From the NCBI GenBank assembly GCA_043770095.1, contig JAYVIR010000120.1:58561-122560 (forward strand): a stretch of DNA of 64,000 nt, written 5' to 3'. The translations under genes and the position numbers were made by a program. The stretch's first letter is position 1, and every line of letters begins with the position of its first letter. Source of the DNA: JBGSUZ01 sp043770095. Lineage in GTDB: Bacteria > Bacillota > Clostridia > Peptostreptococcales > Acidaminobacteraceae. The notes beneath the pieces are model-generated. The model saw only the letters and a list, made by a program, of their open reading frames with translations. It ran no database searches and was not told the DNA's origin. Positions 1-8,656 of this stretch are shown piece by piece.

Positions 1-192
1 TTTAGGTTGTCGTTTAGTCCGGTTTCAGGTCTTACAAAAAGTGGCGCTGATACGCGAGTGAGGTTGAGGGCTTTAGCCAAGTTGGTTTCAAAGCAATCTT
101 TTAATTGTTTGATGGCAATTTCAGTTTCTAAGATGCTCAGTGGTGATTGGTAAGGTTTCTTCATCATTTTCATTGATTTTACAGCGCTCATA
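1..192 (-). CDS. asnA: Aspartate-ammonia ligase (asparagine synthetase A), 5' part only
   Basis: This is the first 64 codons of a gene that runs off the left edge. The enzyme makes asparagine from aspartate and ammonia using ATP in the cytoplasm. The visible N-terminus contains SILETEIAIKQLKDCF and, near the edge, NLTRVSAPLFVRPETGLND, which are the characteristic opening motifs of Firmicute AsnA (class II aminoacyl-tRNA-synthetase-like fold). The ATG at 190-192 is preceded by a strong GGAGGG ribosome binding site eight or so bases upstream. A T-box leader with an AAC (Asn) specifier precedes it, which independently supports the assignment. The 3' part, with the catalytic motifs, lies outside the window. 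Confidence 0.9.
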
Positions 193-273
193 TTTAAGCC
201 CTCCTCATAATATATGGTCACGGGTTTTCCCCAACCGTTGACTTGATTTGACTAACTTTGACTTCATTCAAAA

Positions 274-325
274 ACAAAAAAGACCTCTCATCCCTCTCCA
301 ATTGGAGAAAAGGGACGAAAGGTCT
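274..325 (-). terminator. T-box-controlled intrinsic terminator
   Basis: On the minus strand, AGACCTTTCGTCCC... pairs with ...GGGATGAGAGGTCT around an AATTGG loop and is followed by TTTTTTGTTTTT. It overlaps the antiterminator region and sits about 80 bases before the asnA start. Confidence 0.9.
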
Positions 326-600
326 AAACTTTCGCGGTACCACCCTTGTTAATTAGCCTAAAGGCTAACTCACTTCCGTCTAGTACAAATCTAGTCCATT
401 GCTTCGAAGCACACACGCGCTCAATGTCTAATCGATACCAGCCCCTCGCTAACGGTTGGGTTCCGTTCAAGTCTACTCAGCAACTGCCTTTCGGTTGAAA
501 GCTCAAGGATGTTCTTCATAAAAACGTATGTACTGGACTTTCACCGCCGCCAGCTCTCTAAGACACAATATTTTTACTACTCTTCCCGTCAAAGCCATTT
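274..600 (-). promoter_or_regulatory. T-box leader, asparagine specifier, upstream of asnA
   Basis: On the minus strand the leader has the conserved T-box AAGGGTGGTACCGCGAA (331-347), the Stem I elements GGGAAGAGTAGT and AGAGAGCTGGCGG with GTGAAAG, and a specifier region reading GAAGAACATCCTTGAG. The specifier triplet AAC is the complement of 511-513 and encodes Asn. A terminator helix followed by T residues lies at about 274-325. Known mechanism: uncharged tRNA-Asn pairs with specifier and T-box, stabilising the antiterminator and allowing asnA transcription. Stem I boundaries are approximate. Confidence 0.93.
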
Positions 601-622
601 CAAATATGAATGATTTGTAACA

Positions 623-651
623 ACTATACCCTCGACAGACTATTCTGTCAA
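623..651 (-). promoter_or_regulatory. Sigma-A-type promoter of the asnA T-box transcript
   Basis: On the minus strand, TTGACA (complement of 646-651) is separated by exactly 17 bases from TATAGT (complement of 623-628). Its position just upstream of T-box Stem I makes it the likely promoter, in the short gap after the yaaR stop. Confidence 0.75.
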
Positions 652-683
652 GACTAAATTTGAATTTTGGTATACAAGTTTTT

Positions 684-1142
684 CTATAGATACAAACTGA
701 TCATCAAACCTTTAAGTTCTCCGACTTTGCTCAAAATACTGATGTGTTTAGATTCTTTTTGAAGCACCAAATCTGTGAGTTGTAATAATTTTTCATCAAT
801 ATTTTCAACCGTTCTTAAAACCTTTGTGCGCCCTGCACGTCCATAACCACGCTTTTCAGCCACCTTAAGACCAAAATCAACGGCTTCTTCAATAAAAGAT
901 TTCACCAAATTCTTATAGGCAAACAAAGATTCAACCGTCCGATTTTCAACCAAATCTCTACCTTTTCGATCGACTTCATCCAACAATTCTTGAAGCAATT
1001 GCCTGCGGCGTTCGTCGTCATTTTCACCTGCAAGAACTTCCTGAAACGTGATTCTGCCTATAGCTGGCGTCTCAGTCTTCACCGTTGTTCGGCTTGTCTG
1101 TCCCATCCCAGATGCCTTTTTCACTTTCAAATTACTACTCAC
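684..1142 (-). CDS. YaaR family protein (DUF327)
   Basis: A 152-residue cytoplasmic protein of the YaaR/DUF327 family. The family role is not settled, but members recur beside flagellar or export genes in Firmicutes. Recognisable features are the FQEVL motif, LLDEVDRKGRDLVENRTVE, the basic GRAGRTKV segment and a helical end with KVGELKGLMISLYL. I prefer the GTG start at 1142, which has AAAGGGG eight bases upstream and lies just beyond the stop of the preceding gene. An upstream TTG at 1187 would add 15 residues, overlap that gene and have no good ribosome binding site. It is the last gene of the operon with the FlhB-C-like and FliK-like genes. Confidence 0.8.
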   Translation of the reverse strand: MSSNLKVKKASGMGQTSRTTVKTETPAIGRITFQEVLAGENDDERRRQLLQELLDEVDRKGRDLVENRTVESLFAYKNLVKSFIEEAVDFGLKVAEKRGYGRAGRTKVLRTVENIDEKLLQLTDLVLQKESKHISILSKVGELKGLMISLYL

Positions 1143-1155
1143 ACTAGCAGCCCCT

Positions 1156-1413
1156 TTATCGTTTGGAGTCTTCTTCAACTTTTTCAATTAAACGCACTAA
1201 AGATGATACGACGGCGAACATTTGAGGTGGCATTTTATGTCTCAAATCTGAGCCCACCAAGCCTTTCACAGTCGATTTTTCCTGTAGCGGTTCACATTGT
1301 TCCTGCGCTCTTTCAATTAACTCATCTACAAGTGCATCTGGTTGACTTAATTCTGTTTTCTCATAATTGGCTTGTTCTGTCAAATAAGCATTTAGACCTC
1401 TGTCTCTAGTCAT
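1156..1413 (-). CDS. FlhB C-terminal-domain-like protein (YlqH type)
   Basis: An 85-residue protein whose C-terminal half reads ALVDELIERAQEQCEPL ... HKMPPQMFAVVSSLVRLIEKVE. This matches the cytoplasmic C-terminal domain of FlhB/EscU (usually ...IAEKAKE.GIPV....L...L.....IPPELY.AVAEVLA...). The N-terminal membrane part of FlhB is absent, as in stand-alone YlqH proteins. The ATG overlaps the stop of the FliK-like gene (ATGA), so the two are translationally coupled. Pairing of FliK-like and FlhB-C-like proteins is known in Firmicutes (ylqG-ylqH). It probably acts in substrate-specificity control of flagellar or related export, though no direct function is proven for this family. Confidence 0.75.
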   Translation of the reverse strand: MTRDRGLNAYLTEQANYEKTELSQPDALVDELIERAQEQCEPLQEKSTVKGLVGSDLRHKMPPQMFAVVSSLVRLIEKVEEDSKR

Positions 1414-3728
1414 ATTCTGAGTTCAAACCCCTTTCTCGATGTTAAATTGTCATTATTAATGTCCAAAGTATCTTCTTTTGATGCTTTAACGTCAACTTTA
1501 GGCAGTTCGCTCGGCACTTGCTTGATATTGTCAAAAGGCACATAGCGAATATCGCCAGGATTGTATCCGATTTCTTTTAATTCTTCTAAAATTTCTTGTG
1601 CGAAAGGTTCAATAACCTTCATAATTTGATCCGATTCATTGCTAACGCTAATTGAGAGTTGCTTTTGATTGGATTGAATGCGGATGCCCGTTTCACCATA
1701 TTGCTTCAAATCAATCAAAAAATACATGCTGCAATTTTCCCAGTCCATTTTTTGAACATCTTTTCTAGCCTTTACATAAAGCTTCATCTGGTTTAAATCT
1801 TCTCCTAATTTAATAGGCAAATTGAAAAACAAACTTTGGCTGTCACTTTGCACTTCGGGTTTGTTCAGCAGTTGCTGTCCTGTCAATTGGCTGAGTCCTT
1901 TTTCAATCGATTTTATCAGGTGCTGATTGTCCTCTTGATTCTCTGCGGATAATTTGAGCAAAATTTGTTTGAGGTTTGACTTCGTGTCGTCATTTTTAAC
2001 AACAGATTCTGTTGAAAACACAGCGTCCATTAATTCAACTTCATGATTAAGCCCCATGCTCCTCATCAGATCAAGTACGCCTTTGGCGCCCGAGCCCATT
2101 TTAGAAGCTTTTTGCATTAGGTCATTTTGCTCAACGCCTACAGCACTCTGAGCTTTTTCTTTTAAAAGCACTTGTACTTTTTCTTTGGAAGGCTCAAACA
2201 GCAATTTGTCCATTTTTTTCTTAATATCCTTCAAACATTGAATGGCTTCATCGGGATTCGTTTTTGCCAGTTGACCCACCTTCTGCAAATCGGACGAGAG
2301 ACCCACTAGTTTGCGCTCTGTTTTCATATCCGTATATAAAGTCAAATCTGATTGCATGATCAAGTGATCTAATTTTTCTGCAACTTTTACAGCAATTTCT
2401 GCAAGGTTTCGAGCGCTAGGTTTTTCAAGTGTGTTGTTAATCGCGTCTAACGTCTCTTTTTTAAATTGATCAAAGGTTTTTTTCACCTCAACCATACGCA
2501 CCGTTACTTCAGTGACCAAATACGTTTTGAGGCTATGCGATTCAAAAAGTGTTTGAACGTCCGCTTGCCCATAGGCACTCATAAGACCCGATAATGCATC
2601 TTCCAGCACTGATTCCAATTGGTTTAAAAAGTCCGTAGGGCTACTTAAATTTTGAGCCTCATCACTTTTAACTACTTCAGCAGAATCATCTTTTGAAGTC
2701 GCTTCTTGTGCTGCATCTTCTAAATTAGTCTTTTGTACCACATCTTGCGAAACAATACTTTCAGGCGTCTTCATATTCGCTGTTTTTTCTGATCCTTGAT
2801 TATTGATAGGCAGCGTATTTTTCAACACGTTCCCAAGGGTTCCATCGCTTATGGGTTGTTCACTGAAACGCTGAGATTTGCCTTTTTCAGCGCTTGCTTT
2901 TTTACCGCTATCAGATGCCCAAGAAAGTTCTTTGGTTAATTCCACCAAATTTTCAAGACCTTCGACAGGCGTTTGCACATTCATTTTAATTTTAACAAGA
3001 CTTATTTTAATTTTGCCTTCTAAAACCATAAGCGTTTCTAGTAAATTTTGTGGCGCCGTTGCATTTTTTTCGCTGAGCTTCTTAAGCACGTCGCTGGTGA
3101 ATTTAGTGATTTCTTTGCCTTGCTGCTCTGACAAGATTGACCCGACAGATTGTCCTGAAAGGAGCTTATTACCAATTTCTACAGATTCTTCTTCTGTAAA
3201 ACCCATTTCTTTTATGGCCGCATAGACTTGTTTTTTAAGTGCCTCAGGCAATTTTTTAATGGCTTCGGAGACCTCTTCAGAAATGACTTTAGAAACAACT
3301 TCTGGAGCAGCATCTTCACTCACTTTAATGCCCTCTGCCTCGGAATACTCTTCGCCTAACAAGGACGCCATTGCCATGGTTTCATTGCCCTGGTCGTTGA
3401 GTGCGTTGTGAATGTCCGTCAGATTAGATTCTGTAATTTCAACGCCTTTAGCGCTTGCAACTTGAACCGTCAACAATTTATTTTCAGCACTGCCAGACAT
3501 TTTCTCCAAAAAACTTTGAGTCTGCTGCATCGTCGTTTTCGTTGGTTCATTTTGAGAACTTTTATAAATGCGATAGGCTGCTTGCATTTCTGCACTCGAA
3601 GAAACGCCCATCTCTTTTAATTGACTGCTATAGCCATTAGATTGGGCGCTCAACATTTTTTCGTTTTTTGCAGACGATGCCTCGCCATTTATTTTATTTA
3701 TATTTTGTAAATACGGATTGATTTTCAT
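1410..3728 (-). CDS. FliK-like hook-length/export control protein (YlqG type)
   Basis: A 772-residue protein made of a long polar, helix-rich, low-complexity N-terminal region (Lys/Glu/Ser/Gln rich, no signal peptide) and a C-terminal domain of about 110 residues. The C-terminal domain reads LPIKLGEDLNQMKLYVKAR ... NCSMYFLIDLKQYGETGIRI, followed by a helix ending GYNPGDIRYVPF. That order fits the FliK C-terminal (Flg_hook) domain, which contacts the FlhB C-domain, and an FlhB-C-like protein is encoded directly downstream. The start chosen is ATG at 3728 with AGGTGAGG just upstream; a longer reading frame would overlap the HPr gene. Other flagellar genes are not in this window. Confidence 0.75.
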   Translation of the reverse strand: MKINPYLQNINKINGEASSAKNEKMLSAQSNGYSSQLKEMGVSSSAEMQAAYRIYKSSQNEPTKTTMQQTQSFLEKMSGSAENKLLTVQVASAKGVEITESNLTDIHNALNDQGNETMAMASLLGEEYSEAEGIKVSEDAAPEVVSKVISEEVSEAIKKLPEALKKQVYAAIKEMGFTEEESVEIGNKLLSGQSVGSILSEQQGKEITKFTSDVLKKLSEKNATAPQNLLETLMVLEGKIKISLVKIKMNVQTPVEGLENLVELTKELSWASDSGKKASAEKGKSQRFSEQPISDGTLGNVLKNTLPINNQGSEKTANMKTPESIVSQDVVQKTNLEDAAQEATSKDDSAEVVKSDEAQNLSSPTDFLNQLESVLEDALSGLMSAYGQADVQTLFESHSLKTYLVTEVTVRMVEVKKTFDQFKKETLDAINNTLEKPSARNLAEIAVKVAEKLDHLIMQSDLTLYTDMKTERKLVGLSSDLQKVGQLAKTNPDEAIQCLKDIKKKMDKLLFEPSKEKVQVLLKEKAQSAVGVEQNDLMQKASKMGSGAKGVLDLMRSMGLNHEVELMDAVFSTESVVKNDDTKSNLKQILLKLSAENQEDNQHLIKSIEKGLSQLTGQQLLNKPEVQSDSQSLFFNLPIKLGEDLNQMKLYVKARKDVQKMDWENCSMYFLIDLKQYGETGIRIQSNQKQLSISVSNESDQIMKVIEPFAQEILEELKEIGYNPGDIRYVPFDNIKQVPSELPKVDVKASKEDTLDINNDNLTSRKGFELRI

Positions 3729-3789
3729 GAACCTCACCTCACTGACTTTATCGGTAAATTCGAAAAAAGCTTGAGGTATTTCGGTTATT

Positions 3790-4035
3790 TTATTCGCTAA
3801 GTTCCAGTAAAAATTGATAAAGAGACTCCGCAACAACTTCATCAGGACATTCAATCGTAAGCTGAGTGCCTTTGGTGACGCCCATGCTCATAAGCCCCAT
3901 AATGCTCTTTGCGTTATACGGAACGCCCTCTTTGACCAAGTAAACTTCTCCTGCCACATCCTTGACCATATTCATAATTTGACTGCACGGCCTTGCATGA
4001 AGACCGCTTTCATTTTGAATGATGACTGTTTTCAT
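3790..4035 (-). CDS. HPr family phosphocarrier protein
   Basis: An 81-residue HPr-like protein. The active-site His13 sits in ESGLHARPC and the regulatory Ser44 in AKSIMGLMSMG, so both the PEP-dependent and the HPr-kinase-type phosphorylation sites are present, unlike Crh, which lacks the His. Position 17 is Cys where Ala or Ser is common. The gene lies 9 bases after the ABC permease and before the FliK-like gene, with no other PTS gene nearby. It could be the general HPr of this organism or a specialised paralogue; ptsI is not in the window. The ribosome binding site is AGGGGGC before the ATG. Confidence 0.88.
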   Translation of the reverse strand: MKTVIIQNESGLHARPCSQIMNMVKDVAGEVYLVKEGVPYNAKSIMGLMSMGVTKGTQLTIECPDEVVAESLYQFLLELSE

Positions 4036-4043
4036 AGTGCCCC

Positions 4044-5219
4044 CTATTGATACTGTTCCTCTGTCATCATAAGTTTGACAAACCCAATACCTAGAAAGAC
4101 AATCGCCATGCTCATCAATACCACTAGAAGCGGTAATACCGATGTTAGGCTTTCACCTCTGCTTAACTTCGTCATGGCTTTCACGGCATAGGTGTGCGGA
4201 ATTACTTTGCTAAGACCAATCAAGACTGGGTTAGTCACCAAATCGATTGGCCATAAGCAACCGCCAAGCATACCAAAAGCTGTGAGTGCAACCGATGTCA
4301 GAGCGCTAACTTGTTGCATGCTCTTTGCCACTGCTGATAGAAAGATTCCAAATCCAGACATCGCCAGACAGAAAATGGTGCCTGCTAAAAACATGGTCAT
4401 TTCATTTCCGCCAAAGTCGACTTTAAAGAGATACGCGCCTGCAAACAAGACAAGCGCCATTTGCACCATGCCCAAAATCCAAGAGACTAATAGATTTCCA
4501 ATGATCATGCCCAATTTTGACGACGGTGAAATGAGCAACCGCTGCCAGGTGTTTAACTTGCGTTCTTCAAGAATGTCCGCTGCGCCAAATACGGCCGAAT
4601 AAGAGACGAAAAAGATGATAAAGCCGATCACACTGTGCATTAATGCCTCATTTTTATTGGCCTTGCTCTGATCTTCTGAAGCTTTAAGCGAAATCGCTAT
4701 TTTAGTTTCACTATTATGCCTGAGTTTATCATAAGTCTCTTGGTAAACCTTCTCAAAATTTTGCCCCTTTGCCACTGCCTGTTTGGAAACCGTCTCGCTG
4801 ATGAGATGCCAATCCTTCATTTGATTGTACCTGTTGAGAATCAATGGCTTCAAAACTATAATCTCTGCATCGGACTTAACGCTCATTAGGCTTAGGAGAG
4901 GCTCTGCGTCCGTTTTTACACGTTCTTCAAAGCCCTTTTCAATGGTCAGCATCGCGAGGCTCTTGCCTTCTTTGACCATTTCCTTGCCTTTATCAACTTC
5001 CATTAATTGATACTGGTGACTCTTATCACTTTCTAATGCACTGACAATTTTTTTCGAAAGCGGGCTTTGGTCTAAGTCGCTTATCAGCACTTGTGGTTTA
5101 TAACTGCCTCCAAAGCCGCCAAAGGCAAAGATCATCATGAGTGAAATACCCGACATGACCAGCATCATTTTAAGACTGTTACGCTGCATCCAAAGTTTTC
5201 GTTTGAGTATGTGCCACAT
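4044..5219 (-). CDS. ABC-2 type permease, second subunit
   Basis: A 391-residue membrane protein of the ABC-2 (drug/lipid exporter) permease family. There is one membrane segment near the N-terminus (about 17-35), then a large extracytoplasmic region of about 150 residues, then five or six membrane segments from about residue 190. ADILEERKLNTWQRLLISP, just before the second group of helices, is typical of the family. The ATG is preceded by an excellent AGGAGGTGAAATC site. The gene overlaps the upstream permease gene by about 40 bases. It forms one exporter with that permease and the ATPase; the substrate is unknown. Confidence 0.88.
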   Translation of the reverse strand: MWHILKRKLWMQRNSLKMMLVMSGISLMMIFAFGGFGGSYKPQVLISDLDQSPLSKKIVSALESDKSHQYQLMEVDKGKEMVKEGKSLAMLTIEKGFEERVKTDAEPLLSLMSVKSDAEIIVLKPLILNRYNQMKDWHLISETVSKQAVAKGQNFEKVYQETYDKLRHNSETKIAISLKASEDQSKANKNEALMHSVIGFIIFFVSYSAVFGAADILEERKLNTWQRLLISPSSKLGMIIGNLLVSWILGMVQMALVLFAGAYLFKVDFGGNEMTMFLAGTIFCLAMSGFGIFLSAVAKSMQQVSALTSVALTAFGMLGGCLWPIDLVTNPVLIGLSKVIPHTYAVKAMTKLSRGESLTSVLPLLVVLMSMAIVFLGIGFVKLMMTEEQYQ

Positions 5220-6555
5220 CTGATTTCACCTCCTTCATAAAGAACAAGCCAACTGCGAGGCCTATAAAGACCAAACCATTTATGCCAATAGTCATCAAAT
5301 ACGGCATGAGTTGATCCAAACTATAACCCATCATGTTGAATAGATATGCTTTTAAAATGACGCCGTTGATCACGAATTGGCTGATGTCTTGAATAATCTG
5401 CGGCAACTGGCTCACCGGTAGATAGGAACCACCAAACAATGCCAATACTTGAATGAGGCCACTTTCGAATATTCTGGAGATTTGGTAACTCTTAGTTACT
5501 AATCCGATGATACAAAGGAGTATCCCCAGACTGCCAATCGCAAATACTGCCATAATCGAAATAAGAAGCACGTTTAAGACATTGCCCCACTCGACACCGA
5601 ATGCGACTTTGCTATAAAGAATCATAATGCCAATTTGCATAGATGCCACTGCCCAAATGACAGACATTTTACCAACAACCAATTTGAGCGGGCTAATCCC
5701 TGCCATTAAGTGACGGTCGTAGGTAAAGAGGTCTTTTTCCTCAATCATCATCGAACCACCCATAGCGGCAACAAACATGAGAAACATCGCAAGCATGGCA
5801 ATTGAATAATAGGCCTTTGAATCGATTGGATTGGTCCCATTAATGGTCTGTGATTTAAGCGCTGCGCCGTTACTGTCACTCGTTTTTGTGGCTTCGCCAA
5901 TCTTAGAAAAGTCCAAACTGAGGTCGTATTTGATTTGCTGCTCGATGCTCACATTTTTTTGATTGATCACGGCATTCATTTGCTCCACAAAGCCGCCGAT
6001 CAGGGCTTTTAAAATCATGCTGCTCATGGTCATATTGTTATTGGGAAGAAGCTCAATGGCAACTTCATTTCTCATAGGCGTTAGGAGATTGAGCGTCATA
6101 TCCTTCGTAAAACTTTCGGATAAAATAACAATCCCGGCAACCTCATCTGCCTTCATCGCTTTGTCAGCTTCAACTCTGCTCATTTTTTGATAACTGACAA
6201 GCTTGCTGATGTCTTTGCTGCCTAAAAAATCTTTAAAAAATATTTTTCTTGGGCTGAGTTTCGTATAGTTCTCATCGATGATTTTCATCATATCGCCTTG
6301 CAGCATGCCTGCGCCCATTGGGCTTGCGAGCAGATCAGCTTTGAACATCGCTGCGCTATAACCAGCCTGATCTTCATCGACCAGCGCAAATTTAACTTGC
6401 TCTATCGCATCCGAGTCACCGCCCATTGAGAACATTGACTGAAGTGCCAATCCCAAAATAGTGGTAATAACAATCGGCATTGCGATTAAGGTGATGAGGG
6501 CACTTCTGTCTCTAAAGAACCGCCGCAGGTCCTTAACCATTAACTGAATGATCAT
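5179..6555 (-). CDS. ABC-2 type permease, first subunit
   Basis: A 458-residue ABC-2 permease paralogous in layout to the next gene. A first membrane helix at about 20-42 is followed by an extracytoplasmic domain of more than 200 residues and a C-terminal bundle of about six helices. The motif SMMIEEKDLFTYDRHLMAG marks the cytoplasmic elbow. The start at 6555 has AAGGAGGTTCAAA directly upstream. It lies 11 bases after the ATPase stop. Two permeases with a single ATPase suggests a heterodimeric membrane channel exporting drugs, lipids or peptides. Confidence 0.88.
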   Translation of the reverse strand: MIIQLMVKDLRRFFRDRSALITLIAMPIVITTILGLALQSMFSMGGDSDAIEQVKFALVDEDQAGYSAAMFKADLLASPMGAGMLQGDMMKIIDENYTKLSPRKIFFKDFLGSKDISKLVSYQKMSRVEADKAMKADEVAGIVILSESFTKDMTLNLLTPMRNEVAIELLPNNNMTMSSMILKALIGGFVEQMNAVINQKNVSIEQQIKYDLSLDFSKIGEATKTSDSNGAALKSQTINGTNPIDSKAYYSIAMLAMFLMFVAAMGGSMMIEEKDLFTYDRHLMAGISPLKLVVGKMSVIWAVASMQIGIMILYSKVAFGVEWGNVLNVLLISIMAVFAIGSLGILLCIIGLVTKSYQISRIFESGLIQVLALFGGSYLPVSQLPQIIQDISQFVINGVILKAYLFNMMGYSLDQLMPYLMTIGINGLVFIGLAVGLFFMKEVKSDVAHTQTKTLDAA

Positions 6556-6566
6556 TTTGAACCTCC

Positions 6567-7499
6567 TTAATCTCTGAGCGCCTTCCCTGTTAATTTCAAG
6601 AAGACCGACTCCAAATTTGGTTTTTTGACTTCGAATGCGCTAACGGTCAGTCTCATCAAAGCCATTTCCTTGAGCAGTTCCGACACCACCGATCCACCAG
6701 AATCCACCTTGAGTTCGAGGTGCAAATCTTGAGCGACTAGCGACTGAACGAGAGAATGTTTCTTAAGCGTTTCGATGGTTTTGTCTTCCAAACTTTCAAA
6801 ACTGATTTTTAATACCTGATGATCCGAGACCATCTCCGTAAGCGTCTGCTGATCGCCCTGAGCGATGACTTTGCCTTCGTCCATAATATAAATCTGACGA
6901 CACAAATACTCGACTTCTTCCATATAGTGACTGGTGTAAATAATGCTCATGCCCGCCTGATTGAGCGCCTTAACTGTACTCAAAATGTGATTGCGCGACT
7001 GAGGGTCTATACCAACCGTTGGCTCGTCCATAATCAGCAGTTCAGGCTCGTGCAGCAGTGCAGCTCCAATATTGATACGTCGTTGCATGCCACCCGAATA
7101 ATTTTTAACCGGGTCTTTGAGGCGATCTTCAATGCCGATGATTTCAGAAACTTCTTGGATGCGCTTCTTTAGCTGACTGCCGCTAAGACCATAGACCATG
7201 CCCCAGTATTTTAAGTTTTCAATACCTGTAAGGTCCTTATATAAGGCAATATTTTGAGGCACAATGCCCATTTTTCGTTGAATAAATTTCTGTGATTTTA
7301 AGGTGCTTACGCCGTTAAAAAATATTTCTCCTGAGCTCGGTCTCACCAATGTAGAGATCATACTGATTGTCGTTGACTTGCCAGCACCGTTTGGACCTAA
7401 TAGCCCAATCACTTGCCCTTTTTCTATCTCGATGGAAACCCCATTTACCGCTGTGAAATTCCCAAATTTTTTAACAATCTCTTTGGTTTGTAGTAGCAT
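6567..7499 (-). CDS. ABC-2 transporter ATP-binding protein
   Basis: A 310-residue cytoplasmic ATPase of the drug-exporter (CcmA/YhaQ-like) class. Walker A is GLLGPNGAGKSTT, the signature is YSGGMQRR, and Walker B is LLIMDEPTVGIDP followed by the switch His in TSHYMEE. The C-terminal 80 residues form the extension common in ABC-2 exporters. It energises the two permeases encoded downstream. The start has GGGGGAA eight bases upstream. The preceding lipoprotein gene ends 12 bases away, so all four genes are likely one transcript. Confidence 0.93.
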   Translation of the reverse strand: MLLQTKEIVKKFGNFTAVNGVSIEIEKGQVIGLLGPNGAGKSTTISMISTLVRPSSGEIFFNGVSTLKSQKFIQRKMGIVPQNIALYKDLTGIENLKYWGMVYGLSGSQLKKRIQEVSEIIGIEDRLKDPVKNYSGGMQRRINIGAALLHEPELLIMDEPTVGIDPQSRNHILSTVKALNQAGMSIIYTSHYMEEVEYLCRQIYIMDEGKVIAQGDQQTLTEMVSDHQVLKISFESLEDKTIETLKKHSLVQSLVAQDLHLELKVDSGGSVVSELLKEMALMRLTVSAFEVKKPNLESVFLKLTGKALRD

Positions 7500-7511
7500 G
7501 TGACTTCCCCC

Positions 7512-8480
7512 TTACTGAATCAGGTCTTTGAAGACCGCTGGCATTTCCTTATTGAGCTCCTCGTCAGAAAAAATCTGATCTGGCGATATTTGCGGAAACT
7601 GAAGCTCGACTTTTTGGTCAAGTTGACTGTAAACCGTTCCTAAGTGGAAATTAGTCTTCTTCAATTGGCTGTTCTTTCCAAACCCGCTCATGACGATGTT
7701 CACTTCGTCTTTTACCAAATAACCGTCCGCATCTACATAATCCGAGATTTCAAAAGACTCGATTGTGAGCGCATCTACATCCATATTGAGAGTGCCAACC
7801 GTTTCTTCTCCAGATTTACTGGCTAAGCCTTGAAGCGACGCTTGAAGACTTTGGTCATTTTTGATGACGTTAAAGCTATCAATAATAGCTTGCCTAACTT
7901 CTTCATTTGAAGCATTTACCGTTAAATGCTTTGCCTTTACATCACCCTCAGACGTACTCACAAGAATCTCTTCAGCGACTTTGACATTAGTCTTATTCGC
8001 TAGTTGCTTCCAAATTTGAGATAATTGTTTCTGAGTCGCTTCGCTGATGACATTTTTTCCATCGGCTGACGCGGTCATATTGGGGTTGATTTTAATGTAT
8101 TTTTTTAACACGGGGTATTTAATGTAACTTTCATCCCCATTGCCATAATAGGTGAAGTCAAAACCAATCCCACCAATGCTCATCCAAGCTTCGCTGATGA
8201 CGGCATTCTTCGTTTGATCCACCGTATTTTTTCCCTTAAAAGCAATCTGTTTCATATAGTTAACGCCTTTAAGTTGCTCCTCTGTCATTTTGCTGGTATC
8301 AAATTGATTTTCTAGGCGCACTTCAATGTCATACACACCTGTTTTAGCTTCACTTGTTTTTAATTCTGCTTTTTGATAAAGGTCGTATCCGCTTGCGCTG
8401 CAACCCGTTAGAGTAAGCAGAGCCAAAGTGACAGTACCTGCAATCACGCCTATTTTAATAAAATTATTTCTACTGAACAT
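7512..8480 (-). CDS. Lipoprotein of unknown function associated with the ABC exporter
   Basis: A 322-residue secreted lipoprotein. The signal peptide ends in a lipobox LLTLTGC, with Cys at about residue 27, followed by a soluble domain without recognised catalytic motifs. Its pattern (KTGVYDIEVRLENQ..., a central KYIKINP, and a repeated beta-strand-like layout) resembles LolA/LppX-like or DUF6612-like extracellular lipoproteins, but I cannot assign a family firmly. The start chosen is ATG at 8480, eight bases after GGAGG; two nearer ATGs upstream overlap the ribosome binding site. As first gene of the exporter operon it may be a substrate-binding or chaperone partner. Confidence 0.75.
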   Translation of the reverse strand: MFSRNNFIKIGVIAGTVTLALLTLTGCSASGYDLYQKAELKTSEAKTGVYDIEVRLENQFDTSKMTEEQLKGVNYMKQIAFKGKNTVDQTKNAVISEAWMSIGGIGFDFTYYGNGDESYIKYPVLKKYIKINPNMTASADGKNVISEATQKQLSQIWKQLANKTNVKVAEEILVSTSEGDVKAKHLTVNASNEEVRQAIIDSFNVIKNDQSLQASLQGLASKSGEETVGTLNMDVDALTIESFEISDYVDADGYLVKDEVNIVMSGFGKNSQLKKTNFHLGTVYSQLDQKVELQFPQISPDQIFSDEELNKEMPAVFKDLIQ

Positions 8481-8531
8481 ATGCATCGCCTCCATAAACC
8501 CACTATAAGCTTTCCTGTTATTTTTTACATC

Positions 8532-8577
8532 TCACTTAAGGCATGTATTTACACCCCTGCCATAGTGACTTAAGTCA
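8532..8577. promoter_or_regulatory. Candidate operator: 12-bp palindrome and a related half site
   Basis: TGACTTAAGTCA at 8566-8577 is a perfect palindrome. A related copy TCACTTAAG lies at 8532-8540. Both are in the upstream region of the lipoprotein/ABC exporter operon, and the palindrome follows a minus-strand TTGAAA that could be a -35 box. No regulator gene is adjacent. This is pattern-based only. Confidence 0.35.
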
Positions 8578-8584
8578 TGTTTCA

Positions 8585-8620
8585 AAAAAGAGACTTCTCA
8601 ATTACCGAGAAGTCTCTTTT
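8585..8620 (-). terminator. Intrinsic terminator after the chemotaxis operon
   Basis: AAAAGAGACTTCTC and GAGAAGTCTCTTTT form a 14-bp stem with a short AT-rich loop. It lies 36 bases beyond the stop of the last chemotaxis gene and separates it from the lipoprotein/ABC operon. Confidence 0.85.
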
Positions 8621-8656
8621 ATCAGTGGCATATTATTTATAGGTCTCTATTTTTTG

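Noticed and set aside
990..1409. Plus-strand open frame of 139 codons
   Set aside because: It lies opposite the yaaR and FlhB-C-like genes, has no ribosome binding site and no protein-like composition; it is a shadow frame.
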